Assembly: GCF_026339995.1 (NCBI RefSeq)
Contig: NZ_JAPEPT010000005.1
Coordinates: 62,001-126,000, forward strand
Length of the DNA: 64,000 nucleotides
Source of the DNA: Streptomyces sp. NBC_01481
GTDB lineage: Bacteria; Actinomycetota; Actinomycetes; Streptomycetales; Streptomycetaceae
Reading direction: 5' to 3'
Every line of letters begins with the position of its first letter. The stretch's first letter is position 1. Below are positions 7,949-16,210 of the stretch, one piece after another. Below the pieces are notes generated by a model. It was not told where the DNA came from, searched no databases, and saw only the letters and a list, made by a program, of their open reading frames with translations. The translations under genes were made by a program, and so were the position numbers.

Positions 7949-8205
7949 GCCTGCGGCGGGGCTGTTCCCCTACCCGCCCTCCCCCAGACTCCGTCCGGGG
8001 GGACCCCCAACCTCCCCGTATGCGACCTTCGGCCGCATGTCCTCAAACGCCGGACGGGCTGGAATTTCCGCCTGTCCGCCCAGAATTTGAGGCCTCCCGG
8101 GCAATCCAGCCCCGTGGGGGTCCCCCCGGACGAAGTCTGGGGGAGTTTGAGGCGCGGGGGTCCGGGGGCGGAGCCCCCGCGAAAGGGGCCGGGGCGGAGC
8201 CCCGG
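7949..8205. repeat. Palindromic intergenic repeat block, copy 1
   Basis: The 285-bp gap between icmB and the convergent DUF5691 gene is filled with structured repeats. Block A (7949-7979) and block B (8020-8060) recur in inverted orientation at 41978-41948 (30 of 31 bases) and 41864-41824 (41 of 41). CTCCCCCAGACT with AGTCTGGGGGAG forms long complementary arms across the block. GGGGGCGGAGCCCCC (about 8164-8178) and CCGGGGCGGAGCCCCGG (8189-8205) are compact hairpins; the last one directly follows the DUF5691 stop and probably terminates it. Confidence 0.75.
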
Positions 8206-8206
8206 G

Positions 8207-9838
8207 TCAGAGCGGTGTACCCGCAAGCTCCGTCCTCATCGTCGCGCGCAATCTCAGTGTCGACACGAGTCGCTGGAACGCCTCCGACCAGTAGCCCCCC
8301 GCCCCCGGCGACGCCCCCTCCGTCTCGTCCGGGGTCGCCGTCAGCAGGTCCAGGCGGCTTGCCTCCGACGGGTCCAGGCAGCGTTCCGCGAGGCCCATCA
8401 CGCCGCTGAAGCTCCACGGGTAGCTCCCCGCGTCCCGCGCGATGTCCAGCGCGTCGACCACCGAGCGGCCCAGCGGCTCCGCCCATGGCACCGCGCAGAC
8501 GCCGAGGAGCTGGAAGGCCTCCGACAGGCCGTGCGCCGCGATGAACTCCGCCACCCAGGCCGCCCGCTCGCCTGCCGGAAGCGTCGCGAGCAGCTTCGCC
8601 CGCTCGGCGAGGGACGAGGTGCCCGGACCGGTCTCCGGCGGGGCGGCCGGGGCGCCCAGGAGGGCGCGGGACCACTCCGCGTCGCGCTGCCGCACCGCCG
8701 CCCGGCACCACGCCGCGTGCAGTTCCTGCCCCCAGTCCTCGGCGACGGGCAGGGCGACGATCTCCTCGGCCGTGCGCCCGCCGAGCCGCGCCGGCCAGGT
8801 GGACAGGGGGGCGGCCTCGACCAACTGGCCCAGCCACCATGACCTTTCGCCCCGGCCCGTCGGCGGGTTGGGCACCATCCCGTCGCGTTGCATGTCCGCA
8901 TCGCATTCGTGCGGTGCCTCGACCGCGATCGTCGCCGCGCCCCCGCCGGCCCCGTCCCCGCTGCGGTCCAGGCCGACGCAGGACGCCGCCCGGGCCGCCA
9001 TCCGTACGGCGAGCGCGGAGTGCGGCAGCGCGGACAGGAGCTCGGCCGCGGTGGCGCGGACATTGCGGCTGCGGTCGGACAGTGCCCGCTCCAGGAACGG
9101 CTCGTCCTCGCCGGACAGCCCCGTACGCAGGGAGTCGAGGAACATCAGCCGGTCCTCGGCACGCTCTGTGCCCCACGTCGCGGTCAGCAGCGCCAGCGCG
9201 GCCCCCGCGTCGTGCACCCGCACCGCGGCCAGCAGGGCGACGCGCTCCGCGAACAGCCCTTCGTCCCACAGCCGTTGGACCGCCTCGGCGTCGGTCACAT
9301 CCGGCAGCACGGCGCTCCCGGACGCGCCGCGCAAGGCGAACTTCCACTCGGGGTTGAGGCGGGCCAGCCACAGCCCGCGCGATCCGGCGAAGGTGAGGAC
9401 ATGCGGTCGCAGGTCGGTCCGCGCCCGGGCCGCGTCGAGCAGCGCGGGAAGCAGGGACGGCGGCGCCTGGTAGCCGTGCTCGTTGGCCGCGGCGAGCCAC
9501 TGCGGGAGCAGCTCGGTCAGATCGGGTGCCGTACCGCGCCGCCCGCCCGCGTGGGAGGGGGCGGACCGGTCGGCCAGCAGCTGGGCGAGCCGGCGCCGCG
9601 CGGCCACGGGCAGCCGCGGCCGTGCGTCGTGCGGCGCGGGCTCGGGACGGTCGGCCGCGGGTGCGGGCAGCAGTCCCGCCCTGCGCCGTACGGTATGGAG
9701 CGCCGCGGCGTCCAGCAGTGCGGCCGGGGCGTCCTTGCCCGGGGTCAGGACCGCGTCCGGCGGCGTGCGGCGGTCGGTGCCGAGCAGGGCCGCGGTGACG
9801 AGTTCTTCCCAGGCCGATGTGCTGGTGATGCCAGTCAT
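8207..9838 (-). CDS. DUF5691 family protein
   Basis: A 543-residue soluble protein without a signal peptide or membrane segment, Ala/Leu/Arg-rich and apparently all-helical. Repeating leucine/alanine helices near residues 150-290 (such as SDRSRNVRATAAELLSALP) look like HEAT-type repeats, suggesting a scaffold rather than an enzyme. Start ATG 9838 has GGAGG five bases upstream; the frame runs on 71 codons but without a ribosome site. It lies 17 bp downstream of the SWIM zinc-finger gene on the same strand, so the two form an operon divergent from the MoxR/DUF5682/VWA operon. The family is known to me only as a companion of these genes; its activity is unknown. Confidence 0.82.
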   Translation of the reverse strand: MTGITSTSAWEELVTAALLGTDRRTPPDAVLTPGKDAPAALLDAAALHTVRRRAGLLPAPAADRPEPAPHDARPRLPVAARRRLAQLLADRSAPSHAGGRRGTAPDLTELLPQWLAAANEHGYQAPPSLLPALLDAARARTDLRPHVLTFAGSRGLWLARLNPEWKFALRGASGSAVLPDVTDAEAVQRLWDEGLFAERVALLAAVRVHDAGAALALLTATWGTERAEDRLMFLDSLRTGLSGEDEPFLERALSDRSRNVRATAAELLSALPHSALAVRMAARAASCVGLDRSGDGAGGGAATIAVEAPHECDADMQRDGMVPNPPTGRGERSWWLGQLVEAAPLSTWPARLGGRTAEEIVALPVAEDWGQELHAAWCRAAVRQRDAEWSRALLGAPAAPPETGPGTSSLAERAKLLATLPAGERAAWVAEFIAAHGLSEAFQLLGVCAVPWAEPLGRSVVDALDIARDAGSYPWSFSGVMGLAERCLDPSEASRLDLLTATPDETEGASPGAGGYWSEAFQRLVSTLRLRATMRTELAGTPL

Positions 9839-9855
9839 GGGGTCCTCCGTACGTT

Positions 9856-11190
9856 TCAGATCAGCGGGACCGTCTCGGACCCGTCCTCGGACCAGGCGGC
9901 GAGGGGTGAGAAGCCCTGGTGGCCGCACTCGCCGAAGACGGTGACCGGGCCGCCGCCGGAGACGGCCACGAGCTTCAGCAGCCCGGAGCGGGCGAGCGCC
10001 GCGGGCGCGACGGGTAGCGCCGTTTTGCCGTCGGCGTCGGCCAGTTGCCACCCGCCGTCCGACGGAACGGGTATGACGCGGCTCAGCGTCACCGGCCAGG
10101 AGTCCAGCCAGGGGTCGTTCCGCAGTGCCTGCCCGTACGCCTCAAGGGCCGCAGCGGTCGGGCCGCCCCGCGGTGGCGAGGTGATCGGAACGGGCGCGCC
10201 GAACTGCTCGCCCAGGTCCGCCCGCAGCTGTCCCGCACCCGCGTACGGAGTGAGCTCGGCGTCGATCATCAGCCCCACCGGCAGGGCCTGCTGCGGGGAG
10301 CGTCCCGCCGCGCCGAAGGAGAGCAGCAGTGCCATGCGCCCGGACTCGCGTCCGTACAGCCAGATACGCCGGGTGGTGATCTTGCCGTCCGAGGAGTCGT
10401 ACTGAGCGAGGATCAGCCAGTCGTCCCGCACCGCCGGGCCCTCGGCGGGCGAGGTGAGCCCGACCCGGGTGCGGACCGTCGCGGCCAGCGGCTGCGGCAG
10501 CCGCTCGATCCCCAGCCAGGCTGCGTCCAGCAGATGGATCAGCGCGCACTCCTCCAGCAGCCGCACCGGCCAGCCGGGACCCGAGCCCGGTATGGCCCCC
10601 AACTCACGTACCCGGCCCGCCAGTCCGGGGGCCTGCGCGTCGACCATGCGTGCCGCTGTCTCCTCCCACAGCCCGTACCCGGCCTGCTCGGCCGCGGCCA
10701 GGCCGCCGCGCAGCAGGTCGGACAGCCGCTGCTCCAACTCGGTCGCTCCCGCGGTGATCCGCTCCGCCCGGCGCTCGGCCCTGCGCCTGGCCGCCTCGGG
10801 ATCGGCGGTCTTCGCCGCCTGCTCCGCGTTCGCTCCGCTCTGTTCCTTGTCCGTGGCGCGCTTTTTGCGCCCCTCCAGCCACTCCTCGGCCCAGTCCGGC
10901 GTACTCGTGCTCTGGACGGCGTCCTCGTCCGCCGCCCAGAGCAGCAGCAGCCCCAGCGCGTGCTTGCACGGGAACTTCCGGCTGGGACAACTGCACTTGT
11001 AAGCCGGGCCGGTGGTGTCGACGACGGTCTGGTACGGCTTGCTGCCGCTGCCCTTGCACAGACCCCACACGGCCCCCGAGCCGCTGCTGCCCGCACCGGA
11101 CCACGGCCCGGCCGCACCGAGTTTGTTTCCCGCTCTGCGTGACGCGTCGTCAGGAGCCAGTGCCAGCACCTGTTCCGACGTCCAGCGCAC
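9856..11190 (-). CDS. SWIM zinc-finger protein (YehQ-like)
   Basis: A protein of about 444 residues with an N-terminal SWIM zinc finger: YKCSCPSRKFPCKHALGL gives the C-x-C-xn-C-x-H ligand set. SWIM domains bind DNA or protein partners. The remaining 350 residues have a charged region (EGRKKRATDKEQ) and a long helical/beta domain without a recognised motif. The start is uncertain. GTG 11190 has GGAG six bases upstream and begins at the part I remember as conserved in homologues (VRWTSEQVLALAPD). ATG 11238 lies eight bases after a DNA-damage -10 box and would give a leaderless message. Its partner order (AAA+, DUF5682, VWA, SWIM) matches the E. coli yehLMPQ genes. Confidence 0.85.
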   Translation of the reverse strand: MRWTSEQVLALAPDDASRRAGNKLGAAGPWSGAGSSGSGAVWGLCKGSGSKPYQTVVDTTGPAYKCSCPSRKFPCKHALGLLLLWAADEDAVQSTSTPDWAEEWLEGRKKRATDKEQSGANAEQAAKTADPEAARRRAERRAERITAGATELEQRLSDLLRGGLAAAEQAGYGLWEETAARMVDAQAPGLAGRVRELGAIPGSGPGWPVRLLEECALIHLLDAAWLGIERLPQPLAATVRTRVGLTSPAEGPAVRDDWLILAQYDSSDGKITTRRIWLYGRESGRMALLLSFGAAGRSPQQALPVGLMIDAELTPYAGAGQLRADLGEQFGAPVPITSPPRGGPTAAALEAYGQALRNDPWLDSWPVTLSRVIPVPSDGGWQLADADGKTALPVAPAALARSGLLKLVAVSGGGPVTVFGECGHQGFSPLAAWSEDGSETVPLI

Positions 11191-11245
11191 CCCCAGCTCC
11201 GGGGGGTTCGGGGGTTCTCCCCCGTTAGATCGCAGCATGGTGACG

Positions 11246-11268
11246 ACGCTACGGGTCACCACTGACAA
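11246..11268 (-). promoter_or_regulatory. RecA-independent DNA-damage promoter for the SWIM-DUF5691 operon
   Basis: On the minus strand, TTGTCAGTG (11268-11260), eight bases, then TAGCGT (11251-11246) is a full match to tTGTCRgtg-N8-TAnnnT. Transcription would begin at about 11238-11240, next to the upstream ATG of the SWIM gene. Confidence 0.8.
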
Positions 11269-11305
11269 TGGCTCTGACCTGCGGATTCTTATCGGGCGAG
11301 GTCGA

Positions 11306-11328
11306 TTGTCAGTGGCATGGTGCACCGT
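11306..11328 (+). promoter_or_regulatory. Near-match DNA-damage promoter for the MoxR-DUF5682-VWA operon
   Basis: TTGTCAGTG (11306-11314), eight bases, then CACCGT (11323-11328): the -35 part is perfect and the -10 part has C where TAnnnT expects T. Together with the minus-strand copy it makes an 11-bp perfect inverted repeat (11259-11269 and 11305-11315). The expected start lies about 40 bases before the MoxR ATG. Confidence 0.55.
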
Positions 11329-11377
11329 GGAATCCACATCGGGTCGAACGATCTGGAACCGATCTGGAGGGGGATCC

Positions 11378-12490
11378 ATGACCGTGTCCGAAACCGGGGC
11401 AGCCACCGGCGCCGAGGCTCTGCGGGCGCATGCCGAGGACGCTTTCGCCGAGGAGCTCAAGGCGCTCGCGGCGGCCGACGACCGGCCGCGCCCGGTCAAT
11501 TGGCGGCTGTCGCCGTGGGCCGTGTCCACCTATCTGCTCGGCGGCGCGCTTCCCGACGGGACGGTGATCACGCCCAAGTACGTGGGTCCGCGCCGGATCG
11601 TCGAGGTCGCCGTCACCACACTCGCCACCGACCGGGCGCTGCTGCTCCTCGGCGTGCCCGGCACCGCGAAGACCTGGGTCTCCGAGCATCTGGCCGCCGC
11701 CGTCAGCGGCGACTCGACGCTGCTCGTGCAGGGCACGGCGGGCACACCCGAAGAGGCGATCCGCTACGGCTGGAACTACGCCCAGTTGCTCGCCCACGGC
11801 CCCAGCCGCGACGCGCTCGTGCCCAGCCCCGTCATGCGCGCCATGGCGGAGGGCATGACCGCGCGGGTCGAGGAGCTCACCCGTATCCCCGCCGACGTGC
11901 AGGACACGTTGATCACGATCCTGTCCGAGAAGACCCTGCCGATCCCGGAGTTGGGGCAGGAGGTGCAGGCCGTGCGTGGGTTCAACCTCATCGCCACCGC
12001 CAATGACCGCGACCGCGGGGTCAACGACCTGTCCAGCGCGCTGCGCCGCCGCTTCAACACCGTTGTGCTGCCGCTGCCCGCGACGTCCGAGGCCGAGGTC
12101 GACATCGTGTCGCGGCGCGTCGACCAGATCGGGCGCTCCCTCGATCTGCCGGCCGTGCCCGAGGGTCTTGAGGAGATCCGCCGGGTGGTCACCGTCTTCC
12201 GGGAGCTGCGGGACGGCGTCTCGGCGGACGGCCGCACCAAGCTCAAGTCGCCCTCGGGCACGCTCTCCACGGCCGAGGCGATCTCCGTCGTCACGGGCGG
12301 CCTCGCGCTCGCCGCGCACTTCGGCGACGGCGTGCTGCGGCCGGGCGATGTGGCGGCGGGGATCCTCGGCGCCGTCGTCCGCGACCCGGCGGCGGACCGC
12401 GTCATCTGGCAGGAGTATCTGGAGACGGTGGTGCGTGAACGGGACGGCTGGAAGGACTTCTACCGCGCCTGCCGTGAGGTGAGCGCATGA
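11378..12490 (+). CDS. MoxR-type AAA+ ATPase (YehL-like)
   Basis: A 370-residue AAA+ ATPase of the MoxR branch, which usually works as a chaperone-like remodeller with a VWA partner. Walker A is GVPGTAKTW (about residue 94), sensor 1 is ATANDRD, and the arginine-finger region is LSSALRRRFN. The Walker B position reads RVEELTR, so a Glu-Glu pair stands where DE is usual; this may be a feature of the YehL branch. ATG 11378 follows GGAGGGGG at a short spacing. The stop codon overlaps the DUF5682 start by four bases (ATGA), indicating translational coupling. Divergent from the SWIM/DUF5691 operon over a shared damage-type promoter region. Confidence 0.92.
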   Translation: MTVSETGAATGAEALRAHAEDAFAEELKALAAADDRPRPVNWRLSPWAVSTYLLGGALPDGTVITPKYVGPRRIVEVAVTTLATDRALLLLGVPGTAKTWVSEHLAAAVSGDSTLLVQGTAGTPEEAIRYGWNYAQLLAHGPSRDALVPSPVMRAMAEGMTARVEELTRIPADVQDTLITILSEKTLPIPELGQEVQAVRGFNLIATANDRDRGVNDLSSALRRRFNTVVLPLPATSEAEVDIVSRRVDQIGRSLDLPAVPEGLEEIRRVVTVFRELRDGVSADGRTKLKSPSGTLSTAEAISVVTGGLALAAHFGDGVLRPGDVAAGILGAVVRDPAADRVIWQEYLETVVRERDGWKDFYRACREVSA

Positions 12491-14958
12491 CCGGCCCCCT
12501 GCTCCTCGGCGTACGTCACCACGGTCCAGGTTCGGCACGGGCGGTGCGGGCCGCGCTGGACGCGGCCTCGCCCCCGGCCGTGCTGATCGAGGGACCGCCC
12601 GAGGGCGACGCGCTGCTGGCGCTGGCCGCGGACGAGCAGATGCGCCCGCCGGTCGCGCTGCTCGCCCATGCCGTGGACGACCCGGGACGGGCGGCGTTCT
12701 GGCCGCTGGCCGCGTTTTCGCCGGAGTGGGTGGCGATCCGCTGGGCGCTGGAGCGAGAGGTGCCGGTGCGGTTCATCGACCTGCCGGCCGCGCATTCGCT
12801 GGCACTGGCGGCGGAGGAGGAAAAGGAGAACTCCTCGGACGCGGATCCGGACCGGGACGCGGATCAAAAGCTCCTCCCGGACGCGGTGGCCGTCGACCCC
12901 GAATGGGATGCGGTTCCGGGCGGGGAGACGTTCGTCGTTGCGCCCGACGCCAAGTCTGCCGATCCCGAGTGGGATGCCGTGCCCGATGCGGGTGTGCGGA
13001 TCGATCCCATCGCCGTCCTCGCCGAGACCGCCGGATACGACGACCCCGAGCGGTGGTGGGAGGACGTCGTCGAGCACCGCGGGTCCGGGTCCAGGGCCGG
13101 GCCAAAGGGCCGGGCTGAGGACGACCCCCGCGCGCCGTTCGCCGCGCTCGGCGAAGCCATGACCGCGCTGCGCGAGATGTACGGCCACGGCGGGCACGAC
13201 CGCGACCTCGCCCGCGAGGCCCATATGCGGATCCAACTGCGGGCCGCACGCAAGGAGTTCGGGGACGACGTCGCCGTTGTCTGCGGTGCCTGGCATGTGC
13301 CCGCGCTCGCCGGAAAGACCACCCTCGCCGCCGACAAGGCGCTCCTCAAGGGGCTGCCCAAGGTCAGGACCGAGATGACCTGGGTGCCCTGGACACACCG
13401 CAGGCTCGCCCGGCACAGCGGCTACGGCGCGGGGATCGACTCACCCGGCTGGTACGGGCACCTCTTCGGCGCCCCCGACCGGCCCGTGGAGCGCTGGATG
13501 ACCAAGGTCGCCCGGCTGTTGAGGGACGAGGACCGGATGGTCTCCCCGGCCCATGTCATCGAGGCCGTCCGCCTCGCCGACACCCTTGCCGCGATGCGCG
13601 GCCGGCCGCTGGCCGGTCTCACCGAGACGACCGATGCCGTACGGGCGGTGATGTGCGACGGCTCCGACGTTCCGATCGACCTCATCAGGGACCGGCTGAT
13701 CGTCGGGGACGTCCTCGGCGAGGTGCCGGACGCCGCACCGGCCGTGCCGCTGCAGCGCGACCTGAGCCGCCTCCAGCGCAGCCTCCGGCTCAAACCGGAG
13801 GCACTGGAGCGCGAGCTGGAGCTCGATCTGCGCAAGGAGACCGACGCGGCGAAGAGCCGCCTGCTGCACCGGCTGAAGCTGCTCGGCGTCGGCTGGGGCG
13901 AGCCCGCAACGGGCCGGGGGAGCACCGGCACCTTCCGGGAGAGCTGGCGGCTGCGCTGGGAGCCCGAGCTCTTCGTCAAGGTCGCGGAGGCCGGGGTGTG
14001 GGGGACCACCGTGCTCTCCGCGGCCACCGCGAAGGCGGAGAACCAGGCGGTGGCGGCGACCGCCCTCGCCGAGGTCACCGAGCTCGCCGAGCAGTGCCTG
14101 CTGGCCGAACTGCCGGGCGCACTCCCCGTCGTGATGACGGAGCTCGCCGACCGTGCCGCGCTCGACGCCGATGTCGGCCATCTGGCGCAGGCGCTCCCCG
14201 CCCTGGCCCGCTCCCTGCGGTACGGAGACGTGCGGTCAACCGACACGGCAGCACTCGGCGAGGTCGCGGCCGGGCTCGCCGAGCGCATCTGCGTCGGCCT
14301 GCCGCCCGCGTGCACCGGGCTCGACGCGGACGGCGCGGCCGAGATGCGCGGGCACCTGGACGGGGTGCACACCGCGATCGGACTGCTGCCCGCAGCACAG
14401 GAGTTGAGCGGGCGCTGGGGTTCTGTCCTGCACCGGCTCGTTGGGCGGGACACCGTACCGGGGGTCATACGGGGCCGGGCCGCCCGTCTGCTGCTGGACG
14501 ACGGCCGGCTCGAGGAGGCCGAGGCCGCGCGGCTCATGGGCCTCGCGCTCTCGCCCGGCACAGCGCCCACCGAAGCGGCCGCCTGGATCGAGGGCTTCGT
14601 CGGCGGTGCCTCGGGAGGAGGGATGCTCCTGGTTCACGACGAGCGCCTGCTCGGGCTCGTCGACGCCTGGCTGACGGGAGTTCCGGCGGACGCGTTCACC
14701 GACGTCCTGCCGCTGCTCCGCCGCACGTTCTCCGCGTACGAATCAGGCGTGCGCCGCACCCTGGGCGAGCTGGTCAGGCGCGGGCCATCGGCGGCCCCCG
14801 GTGAGACGCGCGCCGAGTCCACGAGCCCCGGCTTCGGCCCGGGCCTCGACGAAGAGCGGGCCGACGCGGTGCTGCCGCTCCTGCGACTGCTGCTCGGCAC
14901 CCAGGACGCCGACGACAACGACCGTGTGGACAACGACCTTGTGGGGGTGCGCCGATGA
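12487..14958 (+). CDS. DUF5682 family protein (YehM-like), putative hydrolase
   Basis: An 823-residue cytosolic protein. The N-terminus GVRHHGPGSA (His11, His12) followed by LIEGPPEGD (Glu35), then FIDLPAAH and later CGAWHVPAL, resembles the His/Glu pattern of the TraB/TIKI and EreA/ChaN metallohydrolase-like superfamily; this is inference from motifs, not a known activity. An acidic insertion at about residues 115-175 contains the unit DPEWDAVP twice. The C-terminal half is a long Leu/Ala/Glu helical array. It overlaps MoxR upstream and VWA downstream by four bases each, so the three products are probably made together and may act as one complex. Confidence 0.85.
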   Translation: MTGPLLLGVRHHGPGSARAVRAALDAASPPAVLIEGPPEGDALLALAADEQMRPPVALLAHAVDDPGRAAFWPLAAFSPEWVAIRWALEREVPVRFIDLPAAHSLALAAEEEKENSSDADPDRDADQKLLPDAVAVDPEWDAVPGGETFVVAPDAKSADPEWDAVPDAGVRIDPIAVLAETAGYDDPERWWEDVVEHRGSGSRAGPKGRAEDDPRAPFAALGEAMTALREMYGHGGHDRDLAREAHMRIQLRAARKEFGDDVAVVCGAWHVPALAGKTTLAADKALLKGLPKVRTEMTWVPWTHRRLARHSGYGAGIDSPGWYGHLFGAPDRPVERWMTKVARLLRDEDRMVSPAHVIEAVRLADTLAAMRGRPLAGLTETTDAVRAVMCDGSDVPIDLIRDRLIVGDVLGEVPDAAPAVPLQRDLSRLQRSLRLKPEALERELELDLRKETDAAKSRLLHRLKLLGVGWGEPATGRGSTGTFRESWRLRWEPELFVKVAEAGVWGTTVLSAATAKAENQAVAATALAEVTELAEQCLLAELPGALPVVMTELADRAALDADVGHLAQALPALARSLRYGDVRSTDTAALGEVAAGLAERICVGLPPACTGLDADGAAEMRGHLDGVHTAIGLLPAAQELSGRWGSVLHRLVGRDTVPGVIRGRAARLLLDDGRLEEAEAARLMGLALSPGTAPTEAAAWIEGFVGGASGGGMLLVHDERLLGLVDAWLTGVPADAFTDVLPLLRRTFSAYESGVRRTLGELVRRGPSAAPGETRAESTSPGFGPGLDEERADAVLPLLRLLLGTQDADDNDRVDNDLVGVRR

Positions 14959-16106
14959 GCCACGACGACGAGCGGCTGCGCCGCTGGCGGCTGGTGCTCG
15001 GCGGCGAGTCCGCGGACGGCACCGGCTGCGCCCTCGCCGGTACGGACGCGGCGATGGACGGCGCGCTGACCGCCCTCTACGGCAACGAGGGCGCCAGGAA
15101 CGACGGCCGTGCCGGCAACCGATCGGCAGGCCTGGGGGCTTCCGCGCCCTCGGTCGCCCGCTGGCTCGGCGACATCCGTACGTACTTCCCGAGCTCCGTC
15201 GTCCAGGTCATGCAGCGCGACGCGATCGACCGGCTCGGTCTGTCCGCGCTGCTGCTCGAGCCGGAGATGCTGGAGGCCGTGGAGGCGGACGTCCATCTCG
15301 TCGGCACCCTGCTCTCGCTCAACAAGGCGATGCCCGAGACGACCAAGGAGACGGCCCGGGCCGTCGTGCGCAAGGTCGTCGACGATCTGGAGAAGCGGCT
15401 GGCCACCCGCACCCGCTCCACGCTCACCGGGGCGCTCGACCGCTCGGCGAGGATCAACCGCCCGCGCCACCGGGACATCGACTGGGACCGCACCATCCGG
15501 GCCAACCTCAAGAACTACCTTCCTGAGTTCAACACGGTCGTGCCCGAGCGGCTCATCGGATACGGACGGGCGTCGCAGTCCGTGAAGAAGGACGTCGTCC
15601 TCTGCATCGACCAGTCGGGTTCGATGGCGGCCTCCGTCGTCTACGCCTCGGTGTTCGGCGCGGTCCTGGCCTCCATGCGCTCCATTGCCACCCGCCTTGT
15701 CGTCTTCGACACCGCGGTCGTCGATCTCACCGACCAGCTCGACGATCCGGTCGACGTCCTGTTCGGCACCCAGCTCGGCGGAGGCACTGACATCAACCGG
15801 GCGCTCGCGTACTGCCAGTCGCAGATAACGCGCCCCGCCGACACCGTCGTCGTACTGATCAGCGACCTCTACGAGGGCGGCATACGGGACGAGATGCTGA
15901 AGCGGGTCGCGGCGATGAAGGCGTCGGGCGTGCAGTTCGTCGCGCTGCTGGCGCTCTCCGACGAGGGGACGCCCGCGTACGACCGCGAGCACGCGGCGGC
16001 CCTCGCTGCGCTGGGCGCACCGGCATTCGCGTGTACGCCGGATCTGTTCCCGGAGGTGATGGCGGCGGCGATCGAGAAGCGGCCGCTTCCCATACCGGAC
16101 AAGTGA
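14955..16106 (+). CDS. VWA domain protein (YehP-like)
   Basis: A 383-residue protein with a C-terminal von Willebrand factor A domain. The metal-ion-dependent adhesion site is complete: DQSGS (about residue 215), the Thr in LGGGTDI, and the Asp in LISDLYEGG. VWA proteins with an intact site bind partner proteins through a divalent metal and commonly pair with MoxR ATPases. The N-terminal 190 residues are helical and carry basic stretches. There is no signal peptide. It is the last gene of the MoxR-DUF5682-VWA operon, coupled to DUF5682 by a four-base overlap. Confidence 0.93.
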   Translation: MSHDDERLRRWRLVLGGESADGTGCALAGTDAAMDGALTALYGNEGARNDGRAGNRSAGLGASAPSVARWLGDIRTYFPSSVVQVMQRDAIDRLGLSALLLEPEMLEAVEADVHLVGTLLSLNKAMPETTKETARAVVRKVVDDLEKRLATRTRSTLTGALDRSARINRPRHRDIDWDRTIRANLKNYLPEFNTVVPERLIGYGRASQSVKKDVVLCIDQSGSMAASVVYASVFGAVLASMRSIATRLVVFDTAVVDLTDQLDDPVDVLFGTQLGGGTDINRALAYCQSQITRPADTVVVLISDLYEGGIRDEMLKRVAAMKASGVQFVALLALSDEGTPAYDREHAAALAALGAPAFACTPDLFPEVMAAAIEKRPLPIPDK

Positions 16107-16210
16107 CCCATCAGTAACAGGGGACTTGCGTGCCCCCGGGAGTCTCGTGCGAGCATCGTCCCGATCCCCGCGGAAGGTCCGCTTCCGCCGACAGGGAAGG
16201 CTCCCTCACC

